This document shows, in pieces, positions 26,015 through 35,123 of a stretch of 64,000 nt of DNA. The DNA comes from Microbacterium sp. JZ31. GTDB taxonomy: Bacteria > Actinomycetota > Actinomycetes > Actinomycetales > Microbacteriaceae. Position numbers and translations under genes: made by a program. Each line of letters opens with the position of its first letter. The first letter of the stretch is position 1. The stretch is from positions 558,001 through 622,000 of the forward strand of contig NZ_CP017661.1 in NCBI RefSeq assembly GCF_016805985.1. Reading direction: 5' to 3'. The notes beneath the pieces are model-generated. The model ran no database searches and was not told the origin of the DNA. It saw only the letters and a list, made by a program, of their open reading frames with translations.

Positions 26015-27006
26015 TCGTGACGCTCACGGTGAATCCCGCGCTCGACCGGACGGTCGAGCTGGAGGACGCGCTGTCGCCCGGCGACGTGCAGCAGGCGGTC
26101 GCCGTGCGCGAGGACGCCGGAGGCAAGGGAGTGAACGTCGCGCGCGTGCTGGCGGGGGCGGGCGCCCCGGCGACGGCCGTGCTGCCGCTCGCGGAGGACG
26201 ACCCGTACCGCCCCCTGCTCGGCGACCTGCCCGTGCGCACGGTGCCGATCGAGGGGCGGGTGCGCGCGAACCTGACGCTGACGGATCCGGACGGCGAGAC
26301 GACGAAGATCAACCTGCCCGGCCCGGTCGTCGCCGAGCAGGAGGCCCGCGCGCTGATCGACGAGGTCGTCGCCGCCGCGGACGGCGCCGACTGGCTTGCG
26401 CTCTGCGGATCGCTGCCGCGCGGGGTTCCCGCCGACTTCTACGTCGACGTCGCCCTCGCGGTGCGCGCCCGATGCGCCCGTCCGCCGCGCATCGCGGTGG
26501 ACACCTCGGGTCCCGCGCTCGCCGAGGCCGTGCTGTCGGGCGCCGTCGACCTCATCAAGCCGAACGACGAGGAGCTCGTCGAGCTGTCGCTTCTGCTCGA
26601 TCGCAGCGTGCGTCCCCTCGAGCAGAAGGAGATGACGCGCGTCACCCGGAGCAGGCGCCGCGAGATCGCGGACGATCCGGCGGCGGCCCAGCGCATCGCC
26701 CGGCTGCTCGTGCCCGCCCAGGTGCGCGCGGCGCTCATCACGCTCGGCGGCGACGGTGCCGTGCTCGTCGAGCCGGACGGCGCCTGGCTCGCGGCGCCGC
26801 CGCCGACCGACGTGCGCAGCACCGTCGGGGCGGGAGACAGCGCCCTCGCCGGCTACCTGCTCGCCCACGTCGCGGGGGAGGACGGCCCCGGCCGGCTGCG
26901 CTCCGCGATCCGTTACGGGTCCGCCACCGCGGCGCTGCCCGGCACCGGGCTCGCCACCCCCGCAGACCTGCCGACCGGGGACATCCCGGTGCGTGCGCTC
27001 AGCTGA
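26011..27006 (+). CDS. fruK: 1-phosphofructokinase (PfkB family)
   Basis: A 331-residue sugar kinase that phosphorylates fructose-1-phosphate to fructose-1,6-bisphosphate with ATP. It opens IVTLTVNPALDRTVEL, has GGKGVNVARVLAGAG near residue 38, LALCGSLPRGVP in the centre and the ATP/catalytic motif DVRSTVGAGDSALAGYLLA with the base Asp. Between KPNDEELVEL and LITLGGDGAV there is a basic stretch (RPLEQKEMTRVTRSRRREI) about 20 residues longer than in typical FruK proteins. It sits between the regulator and the PTS gene, completing a fructose utilisation operon. Confidence 0.92.
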   Translation: MIVTLTVNPALDRTVELEDALSPGDVQQAVAVREDAGGKGVNVARVLAGAGAPATAVLPLAEDDPYRPLLGDLPVRTVPIEGRVRANLTLTDPDGETTKINLPGPVVAEQEARALIDEVVAAADGADWLALCGSLPRGVPADFYVDVALAVRARCARPPRIAVDTSGPALAEAVLSGAVDLIKPNDEELVELSLLLDRSVRPLEQKEMTRVTRSRRREIADDPAAAQRIARLLVPAQVRAALITLGGDGAVLVEPDGAWLAAPPPTDVRSTVGAGDSALAGYLLAHVAGEDGPGRLRSAIRYGSATAALPGTGLATPADLPTGDIPVRALS

Positions 27007-27034
27007 TCCCGATCCACCCCTCGAGGAGGAGACC

Positions 27035-29083
27035 GTGTCCACCATCACCCCCCAGCTCGTCAGCCTCGACGAGGACCTCGGCCCCGACAAGCGCAGCGTG
27101 CTGCGCACGCTCTCCGCGCGCTTCGTGGCGCAGGGACGCGCGACGGACGCCGAGCAGCTGTTCGCCGCCGCGTGGAAGCGCGAGGAGCAGGATGCCACCG
27201 GCCTGCCGGGCGGCATCGCGATCCCGCACGCCAAGAGCGCGACCGTGACGCAGGCGTCGCTCGCGTTCGCGCGGCTGAAGCCCGGCATCGACTTCGGCGC
27301 CGAGGACGACCCGAGCGACATCGTGTTCATGATCGCGGCGCCCGACACCGCGGCGGAGGAGCACCTCGCGGTGCTGTCCAAGCTCGCACGCAACCTGATG
27401 GACGAGGACTTCCTCGCGGCGCTGCGCGGTGCGCAGGACGTCGATGAGGCCGTCGGGATCGTGCGTCACGCGATCGAGGAGGAACCCGCTGAGAGCCCCG
27501 CGCCGGCCGCCACCGCTCCCGCGGACGGCCCGGTTCCCGCGCCGGCCGCCTCGCCCGCGCCCTCCGCCGCCGCGGACGGCGCCCTCCAGGTCGACGGGCG
27601 CCCCGCGCGCATCGTCGCCGTGACCGCGTGCGCCACGGGCATCGCGCACACGTACATGGCCGCCGACGCCCTCACGGCCGCCGCCAAGAAGGCCGGCGTC
27701 GACTTCCACGTCGAGCCGCAGGGCTCGAGCGGGTACCAGGCCATCGACCCGGCGGTGATCGCGGCGGCCGACGCCGTCGTGTTCGCGGTGGATGTCGACG
27801 TGCGAGAGCCGCAGCGGTTCGCGGGCAAGCCCGTCGTGCGGCGCCCGGTCAAGGCGGGCATCGAGCGCGCGCCCGAGCTGCTCACCCTGGCCGCCCGCGC
27901 GGCCGAGGACCCGAACGCCGAGCGCGTCTCGGGCACGGCGGCGGAGTCGGCAGAGGGAGCGGGCAACGCCGCCGAGTCGCTGGGCGCCCGCATCAAGCGC
28001 GTGCTCCTGACGGGCGTGTCCTACATGATCCCGTTCGTGGCCGGCGGCGGTCTCCTGATGGCGCTCGGCTTCCTGCTCGGCGGCTACCGGATCAACGACG
28101 TCGCCAACACGATCGCTGTCGAGAACGCGCTGTGGAACCTCCCGGAGGGCGGGCTGCTGCAGTACCTCGGCGCCGTGTCGTTCGCGATCGGAAACATCTC
28201 GATGAGCTTCCTGGTGCCGGCGCTCGCGGGCTACATCGCCTTCGCGCTCGCCGACCGTCCGGGCATCGCACCGGGCTTCGTCGCCGGATCCGTCGCGGTG
28301 CTGACGAGCGCGGGATTCATCGGCGGCATCGTGGGCGGCGTGCTCGCGGGTCTCGCGGCGATGTGGCTCGGGTCGCTGTCCGTGCCGCGCTGGCTGCGCG
28401 GGCTGATGCCGGTCGTCATCATCCCGCTGCTGGGGTCGATCTTCGCGAGCGGGCTGCTCATCCTGTTCCTGGCGGCGCCGATCGCCGCGCTGATGCGCGC
28501 CCTCACGGACGGACTGAACGGCCTGGCGGGATCGGGCCTGCTGCCGGTGGTCGGCATCATCCTCGGAGTGATGATGTGCTTCGATCTCGGCGGCCCGATC
28601 AACAAGGTCGCGTACGCGTTCGCGGTCGCGAGCCTCGGCGACGCATCGGCGGACAACCCCGTGCCGTACTACATCATGGCCGCGGTCATGGCGGCCGGCA
28701 TGGTGCCCCCGCTCATGATGGCGTTCGCCTCGACGGTCCTGGCCCGGGACAGCTTCAGCGCTCCCGAGCGCGAGAACGGCAAGGCCGCCTGGCTGCTCGG
28801 TCTGTCCTTCATCTCGGAGGGGGCGATCCCCTTCGCCGCGGCCGACCCGCTGCGCGTGATCCCCGCGGCGATGCTCGGCGGCGCCGTGACGGGCTTCCTC
28901 AGCACGCTGCTGCTCGTGGGCTCGCGCGCCCCGCACGGTGGAGCCTTCGTGTTCTTCGCGCTCGACCCGCTCTGGGGCTTCGCTCTCGCGCTGCTCGCGG
29001 GGGTGCTGGTGGGCGGCTTCGCGGTCGTCGGCCTCAAGCGCTTCGCGCGGCGCTCGGCGCCCGCCGAGGTCGCGGTGGCCTGA
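27035..29083 (+). CDS. fruA: PTS fructose transporter subunit IIABC
   Basis: A 682-residue fusion that imports fructose and delivers fructose-1-phosphate to FruK. Domain IIA (1-145) has the phosphoryl His at residue 65 in GIAIPHAKSA. An Ala/Pro linker (150-185) leads to IIB with phosphoryl Cys199 in VTACATGIAHTYMAADAL. Domain IIC starts near residue 325 with multiple membrane spans, including GVSYMIPFVAGGGLLMALGF and MMCFDLGGPINKVAYAFAVA. GTG at 27035 follows a strong GAGGAGGAGA. HPr and enzyme I must be encoded elsewhere. A strong hairpin follows the stop. Confidence 0.95.
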   Translation: MSTITPQLVSLDEDLGPDKRSVLRTLSARFVAQGRATDAEQLFAAAWKREEQDATGLPGGIAIPHAKSATVTQASLAFARLKPGIDFGAEDDPSDIVFMIAAPDTAAEEHLAVLSKLARNLMDEDFLAALRGAQDVDEAVGIVRHAIEEEPAESPAPAATAPADGPVPAPAASPAPSAAADGALQVDGRPARIVAVTACATGIAHTYMAADALTAAAKKAGVDFHVEPQGSSGYQAIDPAVIAAADAVVFAVDVDVREPQRFAGKPVVRRPVKAGIERAPELLTLAARAAEDPNAERVSGTAAESAEGAGNAAESLGARIKRVLLTGVSYMIPFVAGGGLLMALGFLLGGYRINDVANTIAVENALWNLPEGGLLQYLGAVSFAIGNISMSFLVPALAGYIAFALADRPGIAPGFVAGSVAVLTSAGFIGGIVGGVLAGLAAMWLGSLSVPRWLRGLMPVVIIPLLGSIFASGLLILFLAAPIAALMRALTDGLNGLAGSGLLPVVGIILGVMMCFDLGGPINKVAYAFAVASLGDASADNPVPYYIMAAVMAAGMVPPLMMAFASTVLARDSFSAPERENGKAAWLLGLSFISEGAIPFAAADPLRVIPAAMLGGAVTGFLSTLLLVGSRAPHGGAFVFFALDPLWGFALALLAGVLVGGFAVVGLKRFARRSAPAEVAVA

Positions 29084-29111
29084 TCCGGCGTACCCGTTCT
29101 CCGCGGAAGCG

Positions 29112-29145
29112 GAAGGCCCGGCTCCCTCGCGGGAGCCGGGCCTTC
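29112..29145. terminator. bidirectional terminator between the fructose and YhgE genes
   Basis: GAAGGCCCGGCTCCC (29112-29126) pairs perfectly with GGGAGCCGGGCCTTC (29131-29145) around TCGC, a 15-bp stem between two convergent genes. Confidence 0.8.
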
Positions 29146-29158
29146 TGCGTGAGCGGGC

Positions 29159-31564
29159 TCAGACCGCCGCGCTCTCCAGCAGGAGCTTCGACGACGCCGA
29201 GCGCTTGCGTGCCACCGCGATGGTGGTCGCGGCGAAGGCCAGCACGGCCCACAGGAGCAGGGCCGTGACCGCCGCGCCCGCGCCGCCCGCGTCCGTCACC
29301 GTGCCGAGCAGCGCGCGATACGCGGGGGAGGTCGGCAGGATGCCCGACAGGTCGGCGAGCCAGCCGGGCAGCGTCGAGATGATGCCGGTGGCGAGCGCCA
29401 TGGCTCCGACGAGCGCCCCGATCCAGCGACCTGCGCCGCCGAACACCGCCGTGAGGGCCTGGTGCACGGCCGCGAACGCCACGCCGATCAGCGCGCACAG
29501 AGCGACCATCGCGGCCGCGGTGCCGACCTCGTAGTCGTTGACCATCTGCACCACGACGCCCACGAGCACGCCCTGCACGGCGCCGACGATCGCCGCCGGC
29601 AGCAGCGCGCCGCCCGCGAGCGTCACCGACGCGCGGCGCGAGGTCAGCGCCCTGGCCGTGACCGAGCGCATCACGACGAACGTCGCGAGCCCGCCGAACC
29701 ACAGCACGACCGCGGCGAGCAGCGGGATCGCCGCCGCGCCGAACAGCGCGACGCCCGCGCTGGACGCCGTGACCGGATCGGACACGACGGCCGCGAGGTC
29801 ATCGGCCTCGCGCTCGGTGTACGAGGGGATCTCCTCGGTCGCCTGACCGAGGCCGCCCGCGAGCGTCTGCGTGCCGTCCGCGAGCTCGCCGATGCCGTCG
29901 CCCAGCTCGGTCGTGCCGGTCGCGAGCTCGCCGGCGCCGCTGGAGAGCTGGTCGGCGCCGGTCGCGACGCCGTTGGCTCCGGACGCCAGCTGCGACGTGC
30001 CGTCCGACAGCGCGGTCGCGCCATCCGCCGCCTGACCGGCGCCCGTCGCGAGCTGCGACGCCCCGCCGGACAGCTCGCCGGCGCCGTCCGCGAGGTCGCG
30101 GGCCCCGCCCGCGAGCTGCGCGGCGCCGTCGCCGACCTCGGCCACACCCGCGGCGTAGGAGCGCAGACCCTGCGCGAGGCCCGGGTTCTGTGCGGTGCCG
30201 TCGCCGGACACGCCGACCGCCAGGGCCTCGGCGCCCGAGGCGAGCCGGCCGAACTGCGTCGTCAGGTCGGCGGCTTCGCGAAGCGGTGTCGTGATCTCGG
30301 CAGTCGGCGTCTCCGCCAGTCCGGCGATGACGCCGGATGCCGCCGCCGCGTCGGTGGCATAGCCGGACAGACGGTCGCAGAACGCGGCCTCGCCCCCGTC
30401 CGCCACACAATCCGCGCTCAGAGCGGCGAGGTCGTCCGCCAGTGTGCGCGCGCTGGTGACCGTGTCGGCCGGGACGAGACCGTTCTGGTCGATCGAATCG
30501 GCCGCCGCACGGAGCCCGGTGCCGATGGGGGCCGCGCGGTCCGCCACCTGACGGAGGCTCGGTGCGAGACCGGGGTTGTCGCGGGTGCCGTCGCCGGACA
30601 GGCCCGTGCCGATCCGCTCCGCGGCGCTCGCGAGGTTGTTCGCGCCGCCCACCAAGCCCGGGTTCTCCGCGGTGCCGTCGCCCGAGATCCCGAGGGCCAG
30701 GCCGTCGATGCCGTCTGCGAGGCCGTTCGCTCCCTGCGAGAGCTGTGCCGCACCGTCGGCCAGCCCCGAGGCGCCGTCCGCGATGCCGGCCACGCCGTTC
30801 GCGAGCTCCAGGGCGCCGCCCGCGACGCCGCCCGCGCCGCCCGCGAGCTGGCCCGCGCCGTCCGCGAGCTGGCCCGCGCCCGTGCCGAGCTGCGTGGCGC
30901 CGTCCGCGAGCTGCGTGGCGCCGTCCTGCGCCGCGGTCGCGCCGTCCGCCAGCTGGGTGGCGCCGTCGGCCGCCTCACCGAGCTGCTCGCCCAGCGTCGT
31001 GAAGCCGATCAGCACGTTGGACAGCGTCGCCTGCGACAGGGTCTGCCCCATGGTCGTGGTCGCGACGGACGCGATCTGGCTCGTGATGGCCTCGTCGGCG
31101 AGGCGCGCGTCCGGCGCCGTGACGACCTCGATCGTCGCCTGCTCGGGCTCGACGTCCTCGCCCGACAGGCGCTGACCGGAGGAGGTCGCGGCGGCCGAGA
31201 AGTTCTCGGGGATCGTGATGACCGCCTGATACGTGCCGTCCTCGAGGCCCTCGGCGGCATCGTCGTCGTTCGACAGCACCCACGTCAGGTTGCTCGCCGC
31301 GTCGTCGGATCCCTCCACGAGACCGGCCGCGAGCTGCCTGCCGAGCGGCGTCGGCTGATCCTGGATCGTCACGGGCTCGTCGTTGTTCACGATCGCCGCG
31401 GTCATGTTGTCCAGGCGCTCGGTCGGGTCGTACAGCGCCGCGAAGAGCACGCCGCCCACGAGGGCGGGAAGCAGCAGCACGCCGACGATCGTGAGCCACG
31501 AGACGGGCTTCGCGCTGCGGGCGCGCTCGATGCCGGTGGCGGCGAGACGGCTGAGGACGGTCAT
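29159..31564 (-). CDS. YhgE/Pip-type membrane protein with heptad repeats
   Basis: An 801-residue protein of the YhgE/Pip family. One helix (residues 24-44) anchors the N-terminus; the C-terminal part (from about 603) has some six hydrophobic segments of ABC-2-permease type. The extracytoplasmic middle has two blocks of strict seven-residue repeats of the form DGATQLA (about 200-290 and 478-570), predicted long coiled coils or helical bundles. Between them the motif SGDGTxxNPGL occurs three times (about 294, 323, 453) and a Cys pair at 386/396 may form a disulfide. It overlaps the MMPL stop (ATGA), so the two are co-translated. Function is unknown, presumably export-related. Confidence 0.88.
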   Translation of the reverse strand: MTVLSRLAATGIERARSAKPVSWLTIVGVLLLPALVGGVLFAALYDPTERLDNMTAAIVNNDEPVTIQDQPTPLGRQLAAGLVEGSDDAASNLTWVLSNDDDAAEGLEDGTYQAVITIPENFSAAATSSGQRLSGEDVEPEQATIEVVTAPDARLADEAITSQIASVATTTMGQTLSQATLSNVLIGFTTLGEQLGEAADGATQLADGATAAQDGATQLADGATQLGTGAGQLADGAGQLAGGAGGVAGGALELANGVAGIADGASGLADGAAQLSQGANGLADGIDGLALGISGDGTAENPGLVGGANNLASAAERIGTGLSGDGTRDNPGLAPSLRQVADRAAPIGTGLRAAADSIDQNGLVPADTVTSARTLADDLAALSADCVADGGEAAFCDRLSGYATDAAAASGVIAGLAETPTAEITTPLREAADLTTQFGRLASGAEALAVGVSGDGTAQNPGLAQGLRSYAAGVAEVGDGAAQLAGGARDLADGAGELSGGASQLATGAGQAADGATALSDGTSQLASGANGVATGADQLSSGAGELATGTTELGDGIGELADGTQTLAGGLGQATEEIPSYTEREADDLAAVVSDPVTASSAGVALFGAAAIPLLAAVVLWFGGLATFVVMRSVTARALTSRRASVTLAGGALLPAAIVGAVQGVLVGVVVQMVNDYEVGTAAAMVALCALIGVAFAAVHQALTAVFGGAGRWIGALVGAMALATGIISTLPGWLADLSGILPTSPAYRALLGTVTDAGGAGAAVTALLLWAVLAFAATTIAVARKRSASSKLLLESAAV

Positions 31565-34320
31565 GCGTTCACCTCGATGGTGGTCGGAGCGTCGGCGACG
31601 TCGAGCTGCTGGACCGCGTCCCAGCCGGCGTCGGTGAGCAGTCGTCGCGAGACGACCGCATCGGATCCCGTCATCACGACGGTCAGTTCGGTGGGGGAGA
31701 GGGCGTGCCGCGCATCGCGCAGGACTGCGGCGACCTGGTCGCGCGCGGCGGGGTCGAGCGCGTCCGCGCCGTCGATCACGACGAGGCGCGTGCCGCCGCG
31801 GAGGGCTTCGCGCACCTCGCGCGCGGGCGTGGCGGCCCCGGCGAGCAGCGCCACGCCCACGTGGGTGCGCACCCAGGCCGCGCGTCCGGGCAGAAGGTGT
31901 CCGTCGACGCGCAGCAGCCCGTCCGTCGCGGGCGCGCGGCCGGCGACCGCGAGTCCGACCGCTCGAGCCGGACGCGGATCCGCGGACGTCACGGCGACGG
32001 CCTCACCGGGCTCGGCGCGCAGGTCCACGCCGGACGCCAGCACGACGTCGCCGGCCGAGACCGCGAGGCCCTCGGCGGCGATGATCGCGGTCGATCCGGC
32101 ACCAGGCCAGTCGGCGAGTGCGCGCTCGCGCTCGACGGCCTCGCCCTCGATGTCGAAGTGGGGCAGCAGGCGGTCGAGCCAGCGCGGGAACCACCACGCC
32201 TTCTCCCCGAGCAGCGCCATCACGGCCGGCACGAGCGTCATGCGCACGAGGAAGGCGTCGATCGCGATGCCGACCGCCAGCGCGAGCGCGATGGGCTTGA
32301 GGTTCGAGTCGCCCTCGGGCACGAACGCCGCGAACACCGCGAACATGATCACCGCGGCGGCGGTGACGACGCGGGCGGACGCGGAGAAGCCCGAGCGGAC
32401 CGCGTCGATCGCGACCTCGCGCGTCGCCCCGAGCCTGCGGGCGGCGTGCACGTAGTCCTCGCGCATGCGGGACACCAGGAAGACCTCGTAGTCCATCGCG
32501 AGGCCGAACAGCACGCCCATCACGACGATCGGCATGAACGCGATGACCGGACCCGTGCGCGCGACGTGCAGCAGATCGGCGCCCCAGCCCCAGGAGAACA
32601 CCGCCGCCACGACGCCGAAGGCGGCGACGATCGACAGCAGGTAGCCGAGCGCGGCCTTGAGCGGCACCCAGATGGACCGGAACACGATCATCAGCAGCAC
32701 GAACGACAGGCCGACCACGAAGATGCCGAATGGCACGAGCGCGCCGCCCAGCCGGTCGGAGATGTCGATGCCGACGGCCGTGGAGCCCGTGACCTTCAGG
32801 TCGATGCCGTACTCGTCGAGCCACTCGTCGTGGTGCGCTCGCAGCTCGCGCACGAGCTCGCTCGTCGCGGGGTCGTCCGGGCCGGTCTCGGGCACGATCT
32901 GCACGATGCCGGTGTCGGCGGTCTCGTTCGGGACCGCGAGCGCGACCTCCTTGACGCCGTCGATCGCCTCGACCTCCGACGAGAGATCCTCCATGAGGCC
33001 GAGCGGATCGCTGGACGTCACGATCGTGCCGGTCAGGATGAGCGGGCCGTTGAAGCCCGGGCCGAAGTGCTCGGACGTGAGGTCGAAGCTGATGCGCGCC
33101 TCGTTGTCCTTGGGCAGCACGCCCGCGTTGGGCAGCGACAGCGCGAGGCTCCCCACGGGCAGCGCCATCACGCCCAGGCCCACGACGACCGCGACCGTCG
33201 TGACGAGCGGGTGGCGCGTGACCATCCCGACCCAGCGCGTGGCGAAGCCGCGGCGCTCGGCGTGCTCGCCGCGCTGCTTCTTCGGCGTGCGGGGCGCGCG
33301 GCCCACGACGCGGTGCTTGACGAAGCCGAGCAGGGCGGGCGTGAGGGTCACGGCGATCAGCACGGCGACGGCGACGGCGACCGCGGCGGCGATGCCCATC
33401 GTGGTGAGGAAGGGGATGTTCGCGAAGCCGAGGCCGATCAGCGCGATGAGCACCGTGACGCCGGCGAACACCACGGCGGATCCCGCCGTGCCGGTCGCGC
33501 GCCCGGCGGACTCCTCCGGATCCATGCCGGCGCGCACCTGATCCTGATGCCGCGCGGCGATGAAGAGGGCGTAGTCGATGCCGACCGCGAGGCCCAGCAT
33601 GAGTGCGAGCATCGGGGTCGTCGCCGACACGGTCGCCCACTGCGTCGCGGCGACGATGCCGAGCAGCGAGATGCCCACGCCGATCAGCGCCACACCGAGC
33701 GGCAGGCCGGCGAGCACGAACGAGCGGAACGTGACGATCAGCACGAGCAGCGCGATGATCACGCCGACCGCCTCCGTGATCGTGATGGTGGGCAGCTCGG
33801 TCGCGAACAGCTCGCCGCCGAGCGCGGTCTGCGAGCCCTCGGGGAGCTGCTCCGCGAGGCGGTCGACGACGGCGTGCAGCGACTCCTTGTCGGCGTCCGT
33901 GACGTCGGTCATCGTGCCTTCGAACTGCAGGCGCACGATCGCGGCCGACTCGTCCTCCGACACCATGCCCGTGACGTTCTCGTCGAACGGCGACGTCGCG
34001 CTGCTGACCTTCTCCACGTCGCCGAGCTCGTCGACCGTGTCCTCGATCGCATCGCGGTACGTCGCGTCCGTGACCGCGTCGCCGTCCGCCGCGACGACGA
34101 TGAACTGCGCGCTCGTGCCGGAGACCTGCGGGAACGTGCGGCTCAGCTGCGACAGACCCTCCTGCGCCTCGGTGCCGGGGATGGAGAAGGCGTTGTCGAA
34201 GCCCTTGTTCAGACCCGCCGCGGCGCCGCCCACCGCGGCGAGGATCAGCAGCCAGCCCAGCAGGACGCGCCACGGGTGGCGATACGACCAGCGACCGAGC
34301 GAATACAGCAAGGTGGACAC
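31561..34320 (-). CDS. MMPL-family RND transporter with C-terminal degenerate ABC-ATPase-like domain
   Basis: A 919-residue protein. Residues about 1-725 are an MMPL transporter: two repeats of one plus five helices, each with an extracytoplasmic domain, and proton-relay DY pairs in LGLAVGIDYALFIAARH and LFGLAMDYEVFLVSRMRED. Residues about 731-919 (bases 31561-32130) resemble an ABC nucleotide-binding domain: DVVLASGVDLRAEPGEAVAV, GLLRVDGHLLPGRAAW, and a Walker-B-like RLVVIDGADALDP, but the Walker A glycine/lysine loop is replaced by TSADPRPARA and the signature motif is absent. GTG 34320 has GGAGG five bases upstream. Known MMPL pumps move lipids or drugs; the added domain is probably non-catalytic. 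Confidence 0.85.
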   Translation of the reverse strand: MSTLLYSLGRWSYRHPWRVLLGWLLILAAVGGAAAGLNKGFDNAFSIPGTEAQEGLSQLSRTFPQVSGTSAQFIVVAADGDAVTDATYRDAIEDTVDELGDVEKVSSATSPFDENVTGMVSEDESAAIVRLQFEGTMTDVTDADKESLHAVVDRLAEQLPEGSQTALGGELFATELPTITITEAVGVIIALLVLIVTFRSFVLAGLPLGVALIGVGISLLGIVAATQWATVSATTPMLALMLGLAVGIDYALFIAARHQDQVRAGMDPEESAGRATGTAGSAVVFAGVTVLIALIGLGFANIPFLTTMGIAAAVAVAVAVLIAVTLTPALLGFVKHRVVGRAPRTPKKQRGEHAERRGFATRWVGMVTRHPLVTTVAVVVGLGVMALPVGSLALSLPNAGVLPKDNEARISFDLTSEHFGPGFNGPLILTGTIVTSSDPLGLMEDLSSEVEAIDGVKEVALAVPNETADTGIVQIVPETGPDDPATSELVRELRAHHDEWLDEYGIDLKVTGSTAVGIDISDRLGGALVPFGIFVVGLSFVLLMIVFRSIWVPLKAALGYLLSIVAAFGVVAAVFSWGWGADLLHVARTGPVIAFMPIVVMGVLFGLAMDYEVFLVSRMREDYVHAARRLGATREVAIDAVRSGFSASARVVTAAAVIMFAVFAAFVPEGDSNLKPIALALAVGIAIDAFLVRMTLVPAVMALLGEKAWWFPRWLDRLLPHFDIEGEAVERERALADWPGAGSTAIIAAEGLAVSAGDVVLASGVDLRAEPGEAVAVTSADPRPARAVGLAVAGRAPATDGLLRVDGHLLPGRAAWVRTHVGVALLAGAATPAREVREALRGGTRLVVIDGADALDPAARDQVAAVLRDARHALSPTELTVVMTGSDAVVSRRLLTDAGWDAVQQLDVADAPTTIEVNA

Positions 34321-34353
34321 AGGCGCCTCCGGAAGGGGACGGGCAGGGAATTC

Positions 34354-34386
34354 GATACAACGCTGTATCCGATACAAGTGTGTATC
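34354..34386. promoter_or_regulatory. two tandem TetR-type operators
   Basis: GATACAACGCTGTATC (34354-34369) and GATACAAGTGTGTATC (34371-34386) share GATACA-N4-TGTATC and start 17 bases apart. They lie in the divergent promoter region between the MMPL gene and the TetR gene, and are the likely binding sites of that repressor. Confidence 0.8.
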
Positions 34387-34442
34387 GTACTGGGGGATGA
34401 GGCAAACCGGGCTGGGGGTTCGGTGGGAACCGGAGGATCGGG

Positions 34443-35102
34443 ATGAGCGAGCAGGATGTCGTGACGGAGGCGGCGGCCAAAGCACCCACGCGCAGCCGCG
34501 AGAACACGCGCACGCGGCTGCTGGATGCCGCGGAGCAGGTGTTCGCCGAGGTCGGCCTGGGTGAGACGTCGGTCGAGGCCATCTGCGAGCGCGCGGGCTT
34601 CACGCGCGGCGCGTTCTATTCCAACTTCGAGTCGAAGGACGAGCTGTTCGTCGAGCTCGCGGGCCGTTTCGCGAGCCGCCAGGTCGAGGGCGTGCGCGAG
34701 CGCGTCGCCGCGATGATCGAGTGCGGTCCGGAGACCGGCGCGGGTGAGGACGACATGGTGGGACTCGTCGAGGCCCTCGACGTCCCGGGAGACGTGCGCC
34801 TCGGGGTGCTGCTCATGAGCGAGATCCGCAACCGCGCGATGCGCGACGCGAAGACCGCCGAGGCGTACCTCGCCCAGGACGCGCAGCTGGTGCGCGAGGT
34901 CTCGCAGCTGCTCGAGGAGGTCACGCACGCGAAGGGCCTGCGGCTCGTGCTCCCCGCCGACGACGCGGCGCGCTTCGTGCTGAACGCGTGGGAGGGTGCG
35001 GCGAGCCGGGCCATCATCGCCGGGCTGCCGGAGAAGGAGCTGCAGGAGGCGCGCGCGCAGGAGGTCGGGCGCATCGCGCATCTGATCATCGAGCAGGGCT
35101 GA
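34443..35102 (+). CDS. TetR/AcrR-family repressor
   Basis: A 219-residue regulator. The DNA-binding domain is at residues 20-65: TRTRLLDAAEQVFAEVGLGE, then TSVEAICERAGFTRGAFYSNFESKDELFVEL, the FYSNF wording of AcrR-like proteins. The all-helical remainder is the ligand and dimer domain. It is divergent from the MMPL-YhgE operon with two identical-type palindromes between them, so it most likely represses both that operon and itself until a pump substrate binds. CGGAGGATCGGG supplies a ribosome site before the ATG at 34443. Confidence 0.92.
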   Translation: MSEQDVVTEAAAKAPTRSRENTRTRLLDAAEQVFAEVGLGETSVEAICERAGFTRGAFYSNFESKDELFVELAGRFASRQVEGVRERVAAMIECGPETGAGEDDMVGLVEALDVPGDVRLGVLLMSEIRNRAMRDAKTAEAYLAQDAQLVREVSQLLEEVTHAKGLRLVLPADDAARFVLNAWEGAASRAIIAGLPEKELQEARAQEVGRIAHLIIEQG

Positions 35103-35123
35103 GGCCCGGCGGCGCCGCGCCGG

